A stretch of 64,000 nt of DNA from Paenibacillus validus NBRC 15382 (lineage in GTDB: Bacteria; Bacillota; Bacilli; Paenibacillales; NBRC-103111): assembly GCF_004000985.1 (NCBI RefSeq), contig NZ_BIMH01000021.1:1-64000 (forward strand), in the 5' to 3' direction. Positions within the stretch are counted from its first letter, which is position 1, and each line of letters opens with the position of its first letter. The notes beneath the pieces were generated by a model. That model saw only the letters and a program-made list of their open reading frames with translations. It ran no database searches and was not told the DNA's origin. Position numbers and translations under genes: made by a program. Shown piece by piece: positions 1 to 9,184 of the stretch.

Positions 1-770
1 ACTAGCTTTAGATTTCCTGTCACAATTGTTAAAATTACAATAGGAGCCCCTTTATGGATAGCTCCTAGTACTTGTAAATAGAGAGCATCCCACCTCTTAT
101 TTAAAGCACTAAAATTTGGTTTTTCGTTGTAATCGAGATATTTATATTTCAACTTTACATAACCCATAAGAATGAATGAGCGAAGGAATATTGATAATAA
201 TGCCACAAAGTATATTATGACTATACTTACTTGATGCATTGCTAATGAGGTAATAATAAGTGTACTAACAACGATATTAACTATAGAAGCTAAAGAAACT
301 ACATATGTTTTCTGATCAGCTGTTAGTATCACTCTGTATTTTGCTAACGTAAAAAACTCTAGTGCCCCATTTACACCCAAAATTAATATTAGTAGTCCAA
401 CGCTTAAGGGAGATAGCGAATCCAATTTTATATGCAATGGATAGATTAATGATAAACCTAATGTTAAAGATATAAAAATATAGCCTGATAATGTATAAAA
501 TTTCTTAGCAGCAACCACTATTGCATTAATAGCCTTATAATTCTTATCAGCTAAAGGTCTATATAATGTATATATTACCGCACTGGATAAACCAGCTTCT
601 ACTAAATTGAAGTAAACAATAAATTGATTGATGGATGATACAAGTCCATTAATTTCCGAACCATAATATTCTAACATGACACGAGGAAGAATGAATCCGG
701 TAATCACGAGTATTAATTGGTAAAATGCCGCTGTTGATGAATTATAAAAATAAATTTTAGTTCTATTCAT
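1..770 (-). CDS. Wzx-type polysaccharide flippase, 3' end outside window
   Basis: The reading frame opens at an ATG at 770 (MNRTKIYFYN) and runs off the left edge without a stop, giving about 256 residues. The protein is strongly hydrophobic with repeated membrane helices. Its N-terminal segment (FYQLILVITGFILPRVMLEY, then NGLVSSINQF) is typical of the MATE/MVF-like oligosaccharide flippases that move undecaprenyl-linked repeat units across the membrane. It is the last visible gene of the AT-rich distal part of cluster I and follows the pyruvyl transferase by about 20 bases. The family call is firm. The substrate is inferred only from the neighbours. Confidence 0.85.
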   Translation of the reverse strand, partial: MNRTKIYFYNSSTAAFYQLILVITGFILPRVMLEYYGSEINGLVSSINQFIVYFNLVEAGLSSAVIYTLYRPLADKNYKAINAIVVAAKKFYTLSGYIFISLTLGLSLIYPLHIKLDSLSPLSVGLLILILGVNGALEFFTLAKYRVILTADQKTYVVSLASIVNIVVSTLIITSLAMHQVSIVIIYFVALLSIFLRSFILMGYVKLKYKYLDYNEKPNFSALNKRWDALYLQVLGAIHKGAPIVILTIVTGNLKL

Positions 771-791
771 AATTTTATTCCACGATTCAAT

Positions 792-1877
792 TTATATATT
801 TTGTATAGCATTTTTCAAAAACTCTAATGATTTTTCTTTCTCTTCATTAAGAATCTTATTTGTTACTGTATAGTCAATTTTTTGTTCAAGATAATCATCA
901 ATTTTCATTTGATTATTGATGATTCTTGCATCTAATTTTAGTAAATTTAATAAATCAATCATTCGAGTACCACCTGTTTTATGGGGGATTGTTAAAAAGT
1001 CTTTATTAAATATTATTGAAAAAGCGGTACCATGAAATGAATTAGTAATTATAAAAGTGGCATTCTTAAATAAACCAACAAAACTTTCTGGACCTATATC
1101 TCTCAAAGTTTTAACATTATACTTTTTTATCATTATTTTATCAGTAATATTTATAATCTTAATCCCCATCTTCTTTGCAATATAATTTGCTATTTCCATT
1201 ACATTACCTATTGGCCCAACAGTATATACCAGCAAATATTCATTAGCACTTTTTCCACAAATAAGTTCATCCCAAATTTTGGTATCCGCCAATAATGTTG
1301 GGTCTAACACTCGTTCAACTCTATTTTCAGTTAACCCATTTAGTATTTTTAAAGCACTGTCCTCTCTTACTGAGATTAAATCGAGATTCTTAATGTTATT
1401 TTTTAAAAAATCTTTTTCTTTCTCTGAAATCTCATCCCGACCTATACTGGCTGCGTAAGATATTTTTCTTCCCTCATTTGAAAATTTTAAAAAGAATACC
1501 TCATCAAAATTGGTTATCTCTGGATTCCAAACTTGATCACTACCAGATATATATATGTCATAACCTTTAATCTCATTTTTTTCTTTATAAATTTCTTCGG
1601 ATATATTAAGATATCTTTTTCTAAAATTATTGAAAGCCTCTTTTTTTCGTGATGTATCCTTATATCTTATTAATGTTGATATAATCGAACGTATTAATTT
1701 TAGTAAACTACTATTATTAATTCGCACCACTTTATATTTATCAATAATGTAAGGTTGTTTATAATTGACTATTTCTACATCATTGGTCAAAAATTTTACA
1801 GTTTCCTGTAAAGCGTATGCCTGAAGAACTGCCCCATAATTATCAGCATCATGAAATGTAAATATTCCAACTTTCAT
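792..1877 (-). CDS. Polysaccharide pyruvyl transferase family protein
   Basis: A 361-residue soluble protein of the PF04230 family (CsaB/WcaK-like), which in characterised members transfers pyruvate from phosphoenolpyruvate to sugars. Visible family motifs are the N-terminal GIFTFHDADNYGAVLQAYAL, SGSDQVWNP near residue 110, and the TNSFHGTAFSIIF segment near 280 with the conserved histidine. It lies between a GT2 and the flippase, so it probably decorates the cluster I repeat unit. Members of the same superfamily can have other chemistries, so pyruvylation is inferred. It is very AT-rich, like the neighbouring glycosyltransferases. Confidence 0.85.
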   Translation of the reverse strand: MKVGIFTFHDADNYGAVLQAYALQETVKFLTNDVEIVNYKQPYIIDKYKVVRINNSSLLKLIRSIISTLIRYKDTSRKKEAFNNFRKRYLNISEEIYKEKNEIKGYDIYISGSDQVWNPEITNFDEVFFLKFSNEGRKISYAASIGRDEISEKEKDFLKNNIKNLDLISVREDSALKILNGLTENRVERVLDPTLLADTKIWDELICGKSANEYLLVYTVGPIGNVMEIANYIAKKMGIKIINITDKIMIKKYNVKTLRDIGPESFVGLFKNATFIITNSFHGTAFSIIFNKDFLTIPHKTGGTRMIDLLNLLKLDARIINNQMKIDDYLEQKIDYTVTNKILNEEKEKSLEFLKNAIQNI

Positions 1878-1912
1878 TAATTTATCTCCTTTATTTCCGC
1901 TATACTACAATT

Positions 1913-2914
1913 TTAGTTATTAACTTTACTTTTCCAATAGTTATTTGTATCGAATACCAAGGAACATAACTTTCGATTAAAACGAAAGAGTTTTATAAAT
2001 AAGATCCTTGTTTTTAAATTTTTAATTATTCCACCATTATTTCTTATTAGTTTATAAAATTCATTTGAATCTGCTATTAAACTCTCTAGTATTTCTTTCT
2101 TATTTTCAATATTTACCTTAGACAATTCACAATAACATTGTGCAGCATACGAACAGATATGGAGAGCAGCAAATTTACTTAATTCAGGAAAACAGCTTTG
2201 ATAAAAGTGATACATGAACTTACCAGCTTCTATATTATCAAGTCTCTTTACTGAAAATGGCATTCGACAAAGACTTTCTGGGGTCATAACATAGTTATAA
2301 AAACATTCTTTGACTGTGATCACTTTTTCGGAGAAAGAATACAATTGTGTAAGTAAACAAGAATCCTCTCCAGCATATAATTCAGGATAAACGACATTTT
2401 TAAATAGGTGTGCTCTAAAAAGTTTATTCCATAAATAATTAGTCGTATTACTCTGTGAGGCATAATTATAAGAACATTCATATTTTCCAGTTATATAATC
2501 ATTATCCAAATAATAAGTCTTAATTGTCTCGCCATTAATATTTACTTCTCTATATCCACACTGAATAATATCTATGTTATTATTTTCAGCTTTATTTATT
2601 AAAAATTGGTACATATTTTTGTCAATATAGTCATCCGCATCAACAAATGTTATATAATCCCCTGAAGAAACACTTATACCATCTCTTCTTGCTGCTCCGG
2701 GACCAGCGTTTTTCTTATGGATTACTTTAACCCTTTTATCCTTATCGGCATAAGAATCACATATTTTTTGTGAATTGTCATATGAGCCATCGTTCACTAA
2801 AATTACTTCTATATTTCTGTATGATTGCCCTAAAACACTTTCTATACATTTTTTTAAGAATTTTTCACAATTATATACTGGTATAATAATACTTATTAAA
2901 AATTTATTATTCAT
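1913..2914 (-). CDS. Glycosyltransferase family 2
   Basis: A 333-residue GT-A fold enzyme. The N-terminal domain has SIIIPVYNCEKFLKKCIESV, the nucleotide-binding VNDGSYDNS near residue 40, and the DxD-type metal motif FVDADDY near 92. The C-terminal third is family-variable. There is no membrane segment, so it should work at the inner membrane face on the lipid-linked repeat unit. It starts 2 bases after the stop of the polymerase gene, so it is co-transcribed and probably coupled. The sugar it transfers cannot be deduced. Confidence 0.9.
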   Translation of the reverse strand: MNNKFLISIIIPVYNCEKFLKKCIESVLGQSYRNIEVILVNDGSYDNSQKICDSYADKDKRVKVIHKKNAGPGAARRDGISVSSGDYITFVDADDYIDKNMYQFLINKAENNNIDIIQCGYREVNINGETIKTYYLDNDYITGKYECSYNYASQSNTTNYLWNKLFRAHLFKNVVYPELYAGEDSCLLTQLYSFSEKVITVKECFYNYVMTPESLCRMPFSVKRLDNIEAGKFMYHFYQSCFPELSKFAALHICSYAAQCYCELSKVNIENKKEILESLIADSNEFYKLIRNNGGIIKNLKTRILFIKLFRFNRKLCSLVFDTNNYWKSKVNN

Positions 2915-2916
2915 TT

Positions 2917-4287
2917 TTAGCTTACCCCATTATAGTTGTTCTTAACTGTTGACTTTTTTAATCTTATTATAGGAATAATATGGAATATAATATACAATAC
3001 TAAAAGTATAATACTTGAAACTAAAGCAAAATATACACCATTATAAACGGACCCTCTACCAATAATGACATAAACACAGCTGAATATAACAATTAAATTC
3101 GATTTAAGCACAAGACTTTTTCTATTGAGCAATTTATCAACAACGGTTGCATATAAAGCCCAAAATATCGCTAGCAAGATGCCGAACCAGTACAAGTTCG
3201 CGAAAACATCTCCATACAGTGTTGGGTGTGTAGAAAACGTCGTATTGTAAGTATTACCCAACTCAGCACTCCCCATTGATATGGCAAAATCTGGAGGTTT
3301 AAATCCAAAAGAAAAACTAGTTGGTATGGCTATCAATAATAATCTTATATAGGTGTGACCCTGATTAAAATTCATAAAATCATTATTATTGTCAATAAAA
3401 TTTAAAAAAACATTTCTCAATCCTAACTCACCATCATCATTTAATAACATGTTGAATAACTTATTGTTAAATTCAAAAAAGTCAAAGGTATTAATAAAAT
3501 TAGTTATTTCCCCATAATGTCGAAATAGTCTCAATGCATAAATAATATATATTACAATAAACCCAACAATAGTAAGTTGTAATACTTTCTTAAAGTTAAT
3601 TTTTGGATTTTTCATTAAGAAAATCAATATAAAAGGTATAATAATTGGTAGAATTGTTATTCTATCCCTAGTAATAATCGATAACATTATAATAATTCCT
3701 GCAACAATCATACTTTTTAACATTTGTTTTTGGTAAAAGTAAAGTAAAAATAACCCTCCCGTTGCAAAAAGAATATACTTAGTAAAATATCGAATACTTT
3801 CTAAATTAAATCCTAATGAATAAGCGCTCATAGAGTTTCCATATAGTTGTCCCCAAGATGTATGAAGTAAACTTCCATATTCCTTAGTAAAAAATACAAT
3901 AGAAATAAGAAAGAAGAAACATAATAAAAACAGTAACCTTCCAGGCTCCTTTTTTTCTTTAAATAAGATAGTTTTATTTTCCAGATCAAACTTTAGACTT
4001 TCAAATGTATTTTCTGCATTAAAAATTCTAATAAATATAAATCTAGTAAATAAATAAATTAAGTTAAATAAAATCACGAAAAATGAAGCCTTTATATATA
4101 CATACTCTGGAAAGATTAATAAACCTGTAATTACAGACATAAAATGTGGCAGACCAAATATTATTAAAAGAGTAGCCCATAAGAAAATAACAGATGAGCC
4201 ATTTTTGTATTCATACAAAAGGATAATTATAATAAATATTAATTGAATAAATGCTAATATTAAGTTCATTTTATTATCATTCCTCAT
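2917..4287 (-). CDS. Wzy-like oligosaccharide repeat-unit polymerase
   Basis: A 456-residue integral membrane protein with around a dozen hydrophobic helices and a large loop near residues 250-340. This is the topology of O-antigen/capsule Wzy polymerases, which join lipid-linked repeat units outside the membrane. Sequence within this family is poorly conserved, so the call rests on length, helix pattern, the family-like segment around ITRDRITILPI, and its place between glycosyltransferases and a flippase. It follows the upstream GT4 gene by about 25 bases. A second and third candidate polymerase lie in cluster II but show no obvious similarity to this one. Confidence 0.75.
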   Translation of the reverse strand: MRNDNKMNLILAFIQLIFIIIILLYEYKNGSSVIFLWATLLIIFGLPHFMSVITGLLIFPEYVYIKASFFVILFNLIYLFTRFIFIRIFNAENTFESLKFDLENKTILFKEKKEPGRLLFLLCFFFLISIVFFTKEYGSLLHTSWGQLYGNSMSAYSLGFNLESIRYFTKYILFATGGLFLLYFYQKQMLKSMIVAGIIIMLSIITRDRITILPIIIPFILIFLMKNPKINFKKVLQLTIVGFIVIYIIYALRLFRHYGEITNFINTFDFFEFNNKLFNMLLNDDGELGLRNVFLNFIDNNNDFMNFNQGHTYIRLLLIAIPTSFSFGFKPPDFAISMGSAELGNTYNTTFSTHPTLYGDVFANLYWFGILLAIFWALYATVVDKLLNRKSLVLKSNLIVIFSCVYVIIGRGSVYNGVYFALVSSIILLVLYIIFHIIPIIRLKKSTVKNNYNGVS

Positions 4288-4311
4288 AATTATCAGTATC
4301 TCGATAATTTT

Positions 4312-5406
4312 TTAGGTTATATTTATTTTTTTAAATAACTCAATTTCTTTTCCGATTGTGTATTCCGCAAAATATTTTTTTCTTTTTGTTATCTCACTCT
4401 TACTTAGAAGCTTTTCATATATTGGTGTTATATCAAGCTCTATTTCTTCATTATCTATAAATCCAATATTTTCAAAGTCCGTAAAAACCTCTTTACAAAC
4501 TTCTATATCGGAGGTAATTAAAGGTATTCCAAAAGTAGCCATTTCACACGCCATAACTCCTTGAGCATCAGTCCTAGTAGGCATTAATGCACATTTAGAT
4601 TTATTTAAATAACTAATCACTTCATCATGTCTTAAATTTTTATCTATCCATATAAGATTATTCGGCTTTTCATTATTCTGAAAAAACTGCCCTTTTCCAA
4701 TTACACAAAACTTATAATTCGAATTGCTATTTGCAATTTTAGATACTATATCTATAGAATACTTCGAGTCATCTAAATTATTCCTTATTGTAATAAAATC
4801 AAATTCCTTTTCAGAGCTTGTATCATAATCATATTTCTCAAAATTTTTTCCTACAGAATTGTATATTATATGACTTTTTGATTTAATTACGTTTGGATCT
4901 AATTGCACATATTTTATAAACATGTCATGCATCCATTTGCTTACAAAAATAAAATGGGCATTATTTAGTATCTTTCTCAGATAGTTGTTCCATAATCTCA
5001 ATTTAAAACTATCATATAACTCTTGAATAATTAAGGAAAATAGTGCTATCTTTTTCATATAGCCATATGGTTCTGGATAAGTATCAGATATCTTTAAAAC
5101 TTCATGTCCATGGAAGAAGAAAACTATATCAGAGAAATTTTTGCTATACTTATTTAAAAATAAAAAGTGGTTACGTATATTGGGTGCATGGGAAATGAGA
5201 ATATCATACTTATTTTGATTAGTTTGATATTCTCTCAGAGTAATCACTTTAACTCCGTCAATCAAATAATTCATTCTTGCTCTAAAATTTATTACAGTTA
5301 CATCAAATCCATTTTGTACATAATATTTATTTCTTGTATGAATATACATCAATGCAACACTTTCATTTTGTTTTGGATAATCTGTTGCTAAAACCAATAG
5401 CTTCAT
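4312..5406 (-). CDS. Glycosyltransferase, GT4-like (GT-B fold)
   Basis: A 364-residue protein beginning MKLLVLATDYP, with two Rossmann-like halves. The C-terminal half carries the GT4-type donor-binding region ALMPTRTDAQGVMACEMATF (near residue 280), including the conserved E before the second helix. It is the first gene after the terminator-like hairpin at 5517-5554, so it may begin a separate transcription unit or depend on read-through from the dehydrogenase gene. Sugar and linkage are unknown. A good ribosome site (GGAGGTGGAG) sits just before the ATG. Confidence 0.82.
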   Translation of the reverse strand: MKLLVLATDYPKQNESVALMYIHTRNKYYVQNGFDVTVINFRARMNYLIDGVKVITLREYQTNQNKYDILISHAPNIRNHFLFLNKYSKNFSDIVFFFHGHEVLKISDTYPEPYGYMKKIALFSLIIQELYDSFKLRLWNNYLRKILNNAHFIFVSKWMHDMFIKYVQLDPNVIKSKSHIIYNSVGKNFEKYDYDTSSEKEFDFITIRNNLDDSKYSIDIVSKIANSNSNYKFCVIGKGQFFQNNEKPNNLIWIDKNLRHDEVISYLNKSKCALMPTRTDAQGVMACEMATFGIPLITSDIEVCKEVFTDFENIGFIDNEEIELDITPIYEKLLSKSEITKRKKYFAEYTIGKEIELFKKINIT

Positions 5407-5516
5407 TTCTCCACCTCCATTTTCAAGCTATTTGTCAAGAGTAATTAGGATTAATAAAATAATTTTATATAGTAGTAATTATTCTGCACATTTAGTTTTT
5501 GACACTACGTTGATAC

Positions 5517-5554
5517 AAAAAAACTTCTTAATGTCTTCACACAATAGAAGCTTT
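5517..5554 (-). terminator. Rho-independent terminator after the UDP-sugar dehydrogenase gene
   Basis: Read on the minus strand, AAGCTTCT and AGAAGTTT form an 8-bp stem (one G-U pair) around a 15-17 base loop, followed directly by a run of T residues. It lies in the 211-base gap between the dehydrogenase (stop at 5618) and the GT4 gene (start at 5406). It would separate the distal genes of cluster I unless transcription is made terminator-resistant upstream. The rest of the gap is AT-rich with no convincing promoter. Confidence 0.6.
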
Positions 5555-5617
5555 TAGATTCTATGGTTAATATTTACTATGAATACCACAACGGATTTTA
5601 TAATTGGAATAGTATTA

Positions 5618-6784
5618 CTAATCTCTACTAAATAAATCTCTCGTATACACTTTTTCCCGCATATCTAAGATTTCATCCGATAATCTGTTTGCTAGAATCA
5701 CATCACTAATACTCTTGAATTCTTCAAAATTATGAATTACTCTAGAATTATAGAACGTTTCTTCATGAAGAGCTGGCTCATAAACAATTACTTCAATGCC
5801 CTTAGCTTTAATCCGTTTCATAACACCTTGAACAGCTGAATGTCTAAAGTTGTCAGAATCCATTTTCATTGTAAGTCTATAAATGCCTACAATCTTTGGA
5901 TTCTTCTTTATAATCATTTCTGCAATATAGTCTTTTCGTGTTCTATTTGCATCAACAATCGCTGTCATGATGTTATTTGGTACATCTGCATAATTAGCTA
6001 ATAACTGCTTGGTATCTTTTGGTAAGCAGTAGCCCCCATAACCAAAGGAAGGATTGTTATAATGCATTCCAATTCTTGGGTCGAGTCCCACACCTTCTAT
6101 TATTTGCTTGGTATCTAAGCCCCTTACCTCCGCATAAGAATCTAGCTCATTAAAATATGCAATCCTCATCGCAAGGTAAGTGTTAGCAAATAATTTAATA
6201 GCTTCTGCTTCTGTTGATTCTGTAAATAAAACAGGTATATCTTCTTTGATAGCTCCTTGAACTAGTAAATTAGCAAATACTTTGGCTCTCTCTGATTGTT
6301 CGCCAACTACAATTCTTGAAGGATACAAGTTATCATAAAGTGCCTTTCCTTCTCTTAAAAACTCAGGTGAGAAGATAATATTTTCAGTTTCAAACTTCTC
6401 CTTTATTTTTTCCGTGTAACCTACTGGAACTGTTGATTTAATTACCATAACAGCTTCTGGATTAATCGATAAAACATTTGCAACCACAGCTTCAACTGTT
6501 CTTGTATTAAAATAATTTTTTTCCGGATCATAATTTGTTGGTGTTGAAATGATTACATACTCTGCATCTTTGTATGCCTTATAATTATCTGTTGTTGCAG
6601 CTAAGTTTAGTTCCTTTATTGCTAAATATTCTTCGATCTCATTATCAATGATTGGAGATTTTCTATTGTTAATCATCTCTACTTTTTCATGCAATATATC
6701 TAAAGCAGTAACTTCGTTATGTTGAGCTAAGAGAATTGCATTAGATAAGCCCACATAGCCTATTCCTGCGATTGTAATTTTCAT
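5618..6784 (-). CDS. ugd: UDP-glucose/GDP-mannose dehydrogenase family protein
   Basis: A 388-residue NAD-dependent nucleotide-sugar dehydrogenase, of the short type used to make UDP-glucuronate. The Rossmann motif [14 protein letters not shown] is at the N-terminus. [10 protein letters not shown] and FSPEFLREG lie mid-protein, and the catalytic cysteine is in [14 protein letters not shown] near residue 255. It follows the GT2 gene by about 40 bases. With GalU upstream in the same cluster it gives the route glucose-1-phosphate to UDP-glucose to UDP-glucuronate. A second, longer paralogue is in cluster II (59059-60468). The exact substrate is inferred. Confidence 0.9.
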   Translation of the reverse strand: MKITIAGIGYVGLSNAILLAQHNEVTALDILHEKVEMINNRKSPIIDNEIEEYLAIKELNLAATTDNYKAYKDAEYVIISTPTNYDPEKNYFNTRTVEAVVANVLSINPEAVMVIKSTVPVGYTEKIKEKFETENIIFSPEFLREGKALYDNLYPSRIVVGEQSERAKVFANLLVQGAIKEDIPVLFTESTEAEAIKLFANTYLAMRIAYFNELDSYAEVRGLDTKQIIEGVGLDPRIGMHYNNPSFGYGGYCLPKDTKQLLANYADVPNNIMTAIVDANRTRKDYIAEMIIKKNPKIVGIYRLTMKMDSDNFRHSAVQGVMKRIKAKGIEVIVYEPALHEETFYNSRVIHNFEEFKSISDVILANRLSDEILDMREKVYTRDLFSRD

Positions 6785-6825
6785 AAATAAATCCCTCCAC
6801 TTATCTTATCTTTTGGCAAAATGGC

Positions 6826-7563
6826 CTAGAGATAATGTTTCTTAACAGCATTGATTCCATAGAAAAAGAAATAGTAAAGACATCTCGGTAACGATAACTT
6901 CTCAAGGTTCCTGCAATTATTCCAATGATTCTTAGCTGCTTTAAATTTATCATTAGAGATTGAACCTTCAACTTTTCGATAATAAGCTAAACTTTCATTT
7001 AAACCATAGGCCAAATATCCTTCTCTAAGGAGTTTTGCCCAAGTCATTGAATCATGGTCCTTCTTTACATTTACCAATCTAACTTCTCCGACAATGTCAG
7101 TGTTAACCATAACAGTCAGTGTTCCTATAATTGTGTTTTTCATAAACTGACTGTAATTAAGCTTTGATGGTACTTTAATGACCTTATTTCCGTTTTCTTT
7201 TAATATTTCGTAGCCTGTAAAAGAAAACCCAGCTTTGTTTTCAATCATAAAATTCAATTGTTTCTCTATTTTATTAGGTTTCCACATATCATCAGCATCT
7301 AAAAAGGCAATGTATTTCCCTTTTGCATTTTCTAAAGCCCTATTTCTAGCTACAGCAGCGCCAGAGTTTTCCTCTAATTTATAGTATTTGATTCGAGGGT
7401 CATTAAATCCATTAATAACCTCAGCTGTATTGTCTTTTGAACAGTCATCAACAATAAGCATTTCCCAATTATTGTGTGTCTGTGCCAAAACACTTTTTAT
7501 AGTTTCACCGATATACTTTTCTGAATTATAAACAGGTGTAATTATTGAGACTAAATTCTCCAT
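6826..7563 (-). CDS. Glycosyltransferase family 2
   Basis: A 245-residue GT-A enzyme with VSIITPVYNSEKYIGETIKS at the start, VDDCSKDNT near residue 40 and FLDADDMW near 92 as the metal/nucleotide site. It is short, with no membrane helix, and resembles the EpsE/EpsH/EpsJ group of biofilm glycosyltransferases. It lies between the GNAT-like gene and the dehydrogenase in one orientation, so it probably adds one sugar to the cluster I repeat unit. The donor is unknown. Confidence 0.9.
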   Translation of the reverse strand: MENLVSIITPVYNSEKYIGETIKSVLAQTHNNWEMLIVDDCSKDNTAEVINGFNDPRIKYYKLEENSGAAVARNRALENAKGKYIAFLDADDMWKPNKIEKQLNFMIENKAGFSFTGYEILKENGNKVIKVPSKLNYSQFMKNTIIGTLTVMVNTDIVGEVRLVNVKKDHDSMTWAKLLREGYLAYGLNESLAYYRKVEGSISNDKFKAAKNHWNNCRNLEKLSLPRCLYYFFFYGINAVKKHYL

Positions 7564-7630
7564 GGTAATGTTTCTCCTATCGTCAAACCTTTTGTAAAAT
7601 TTCTATAAAGTTAATTGAGGCCATGACCTT

Positions 7631-8467
7631 TCATTTATCGATGAAACTTCTTCTAATCGTTTCTAGTTCTAATAAAGCACTGACATTATTAATTAATGAA
7701 TTTACCGCAAACTTTTTTATTATACTCCGCCAAGGATAAAGCAAATTAATGCCCATTTTAACTATGTTTCTATACTGAACGTGTAACTTACAATATGCTC
7801 TTCGAAACCCAAAATACTTAATCAGATATTCTTGAAAGTTTGTAACGTGACGAATACTACGTTCTCCATCATTAACATACTTCTTTTTTCGAGTGTTTAG
7901 ATAGTCACATAGCATTGTATATACTAAAGCAGCGGATACCCTTTTAGATAGATACTTTGGTGCAAATTTCATTATTGAAAAATTCACATAGTCATCAAAA
8001 ACGTGGTTTAAAGCATAACCTGCTAATTTTCCATCTTCTTTATCAAAAGCTCCATAATATTCGATTCTATGATCGTTATCATGTTTAATGCACTCTGATA
8101 TAAAAACCTCTTTACTCATGCCTTTGCCGGCATTAACATAGTTCTGAAAAGCATTATGATATACTGAAAACAAGTCTTCGGAAAATTCTCTTGGTGAAAT
8201 TACCCTGACCTCAAAGTTTTTTATCCCGCTAGTTATTTCATATCTTCTCTTTTTCTTTAGTTTATTAATATCCATCTCGTCATCTTTAACGCAATACCAC
8301 CATTCAGTTTCATATCCGCAATCAAAATCCGTTGTCCAACGCACAAATAATGGTACGCCTTTACTAAATCCCCATACGCTACCATCATTTACACATTTAA
8401 TATCAGGATTTACGTGTGGTGGGGTTGATGCGATTATTGCATGATTATAGTACTTCCACCCATTCAT
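7631..8467 (-). CDS. GNAT/FemAB-like protein of unknown function
   Basis: A 278-residue soluble protein with no assignable enzymatic motif by eye. The central part (about residues 90-215) reads like an acyl-CoA N-acyltransferase fold: FSVYHNAFQNYV, then IEYYGAFDKEDGKLAGYAL as the central strands, and a following helix. The N-terminal 80 residues form a second lobe, as in FemAB-like double GNAT proteins. Start is the ATG at 8467 after GGAAGGTGAG. It sits directly after the initiating sugar transferase. A role acylating an amino sugar made by the cluster aminotransferase is a guess from context. Confidence 0.55.
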   Translation of the reverse strand: MNGWKYYNHAIIASTPPHVNPDIKCVNDGSVWGFSKGVPLFVRWTTDFDCGYETEWWYCVKDDEMDINKLKKKRRYEITSGIKNFEVRVISPREFSEDLFSVYHNAFQNYVNAGKGMSKEVFISECIKHDNDHRIEYYGAFDKEDGKLAGYALNHVFDDYVNFSIMKFAPKYLSKRVSAALVYTMLCDYLNTRKKKYVNDGERSIRHVTNFQEYLIKYFGFRRAYCKLHVQYRNIVKMGINLLYPWRSIIKKFAVNSLINNVSALLELETIRRSFIDK

Positions 8468-8485
8468 TCCTATTTCTCACCTTCC

Positions 8486-9184
8486 TTAACTGATACTAAT
8501 TTTTCTACTCTTTTCCATAGCTGTAGAATACTCATCCATGGTAATCTTCTTTTCCCTAAGTAAATAATCACCAAAATCTTCCGCAGTATCCATGCCTTCT
8601 GCACTAATTCCATCTCTTATAAATACTTTTGATACTGTCATAAAAATTATCTTCCAGTCATTCAAAAATGAAATATTATTGACATATGCAAGATCTAGTT
8701 CTAATTTTTTCCCCCAAGTAATCCCATTACGACCATTAACTTGAGCCCATCCAGTTAGGCCAGGTAGCACACTGTGTCTCTTTCTCTGTTTAGAGTTCAT
8801 AAACACCATATCCCTTACAAGTTGAGGTCTCGGACCAACAATCGACATATCACCTTTAAAAATATTAAATAATTCCGGTAGTTCATCAAGTGAAGTAGAG
8901 CGTAAAAACTTTCCAAACTTAGTCAACCTAATACTATCAGGAAGCAACTCCCCATTCTCATCTCTCTCATCCGTCATTGTCCGAAATTTATACATTGTAA
9001 ATATCCTCTCATTTAGTCCTGGTCTTTTCTGTTTAAAAATCACTGGACTACCAAGCTTCGTTCTAACAAGAATTGCAACTACTAAAAATACCGGACTAAG
9101 TACTATAATAGCAATAAAAGCTAAAATAAAATCCATCGGTCTCTTTATAAATCTTCTATAAATATCACCTTTAGAAGGTTTCAT
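8486..9184 (-). CDS. Initiating sugar transferase (phosphoglycosyl transferase, EpsL/PglC type)
   Basis: About 232 residues, with one N-terminal membrane segment (FILAFIAIIVLSPVFLVVAI) followed by the conserved small phosphoglycosyl transferase domain: YKFRTM, STSLDELPELFNI and DMSIVGPRP. It loads the first sugar phosphate onto undecaprenyl phosphate. The start is placed at the ATG at 9184, which shares one base with the stop of the aminotransferase (TAATG), indicating translational coupling. A GTG 12 bases upstream is possible. Pairing with the aminotransferase and a CapD dehydratase suggests an amino-dideoxy sugar such as a bacillosamine-like first sugar. Confidence 0.92.
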   Translation of the reverse strand: MKPSKGDIYRRFIKRPMDFILAFIAIIVLSPVFLVVAILVRTKLGSPVIFKQKRPGLNERIFTMYKFRTMTDERDENGELLPDSIRLTKFGKFLRSTSLDELPELFNIFKGDMSIVGPRPQLVRDMVFMNSKQRKRHSVLPGLTGWAQVNGRNGITWGKKLELDLAYVNNISFLNDWKIIFMTVSKVFIRDGISAEGMDTAEDFGDYLLREKKITMDEYSTAMEKSRKISIS

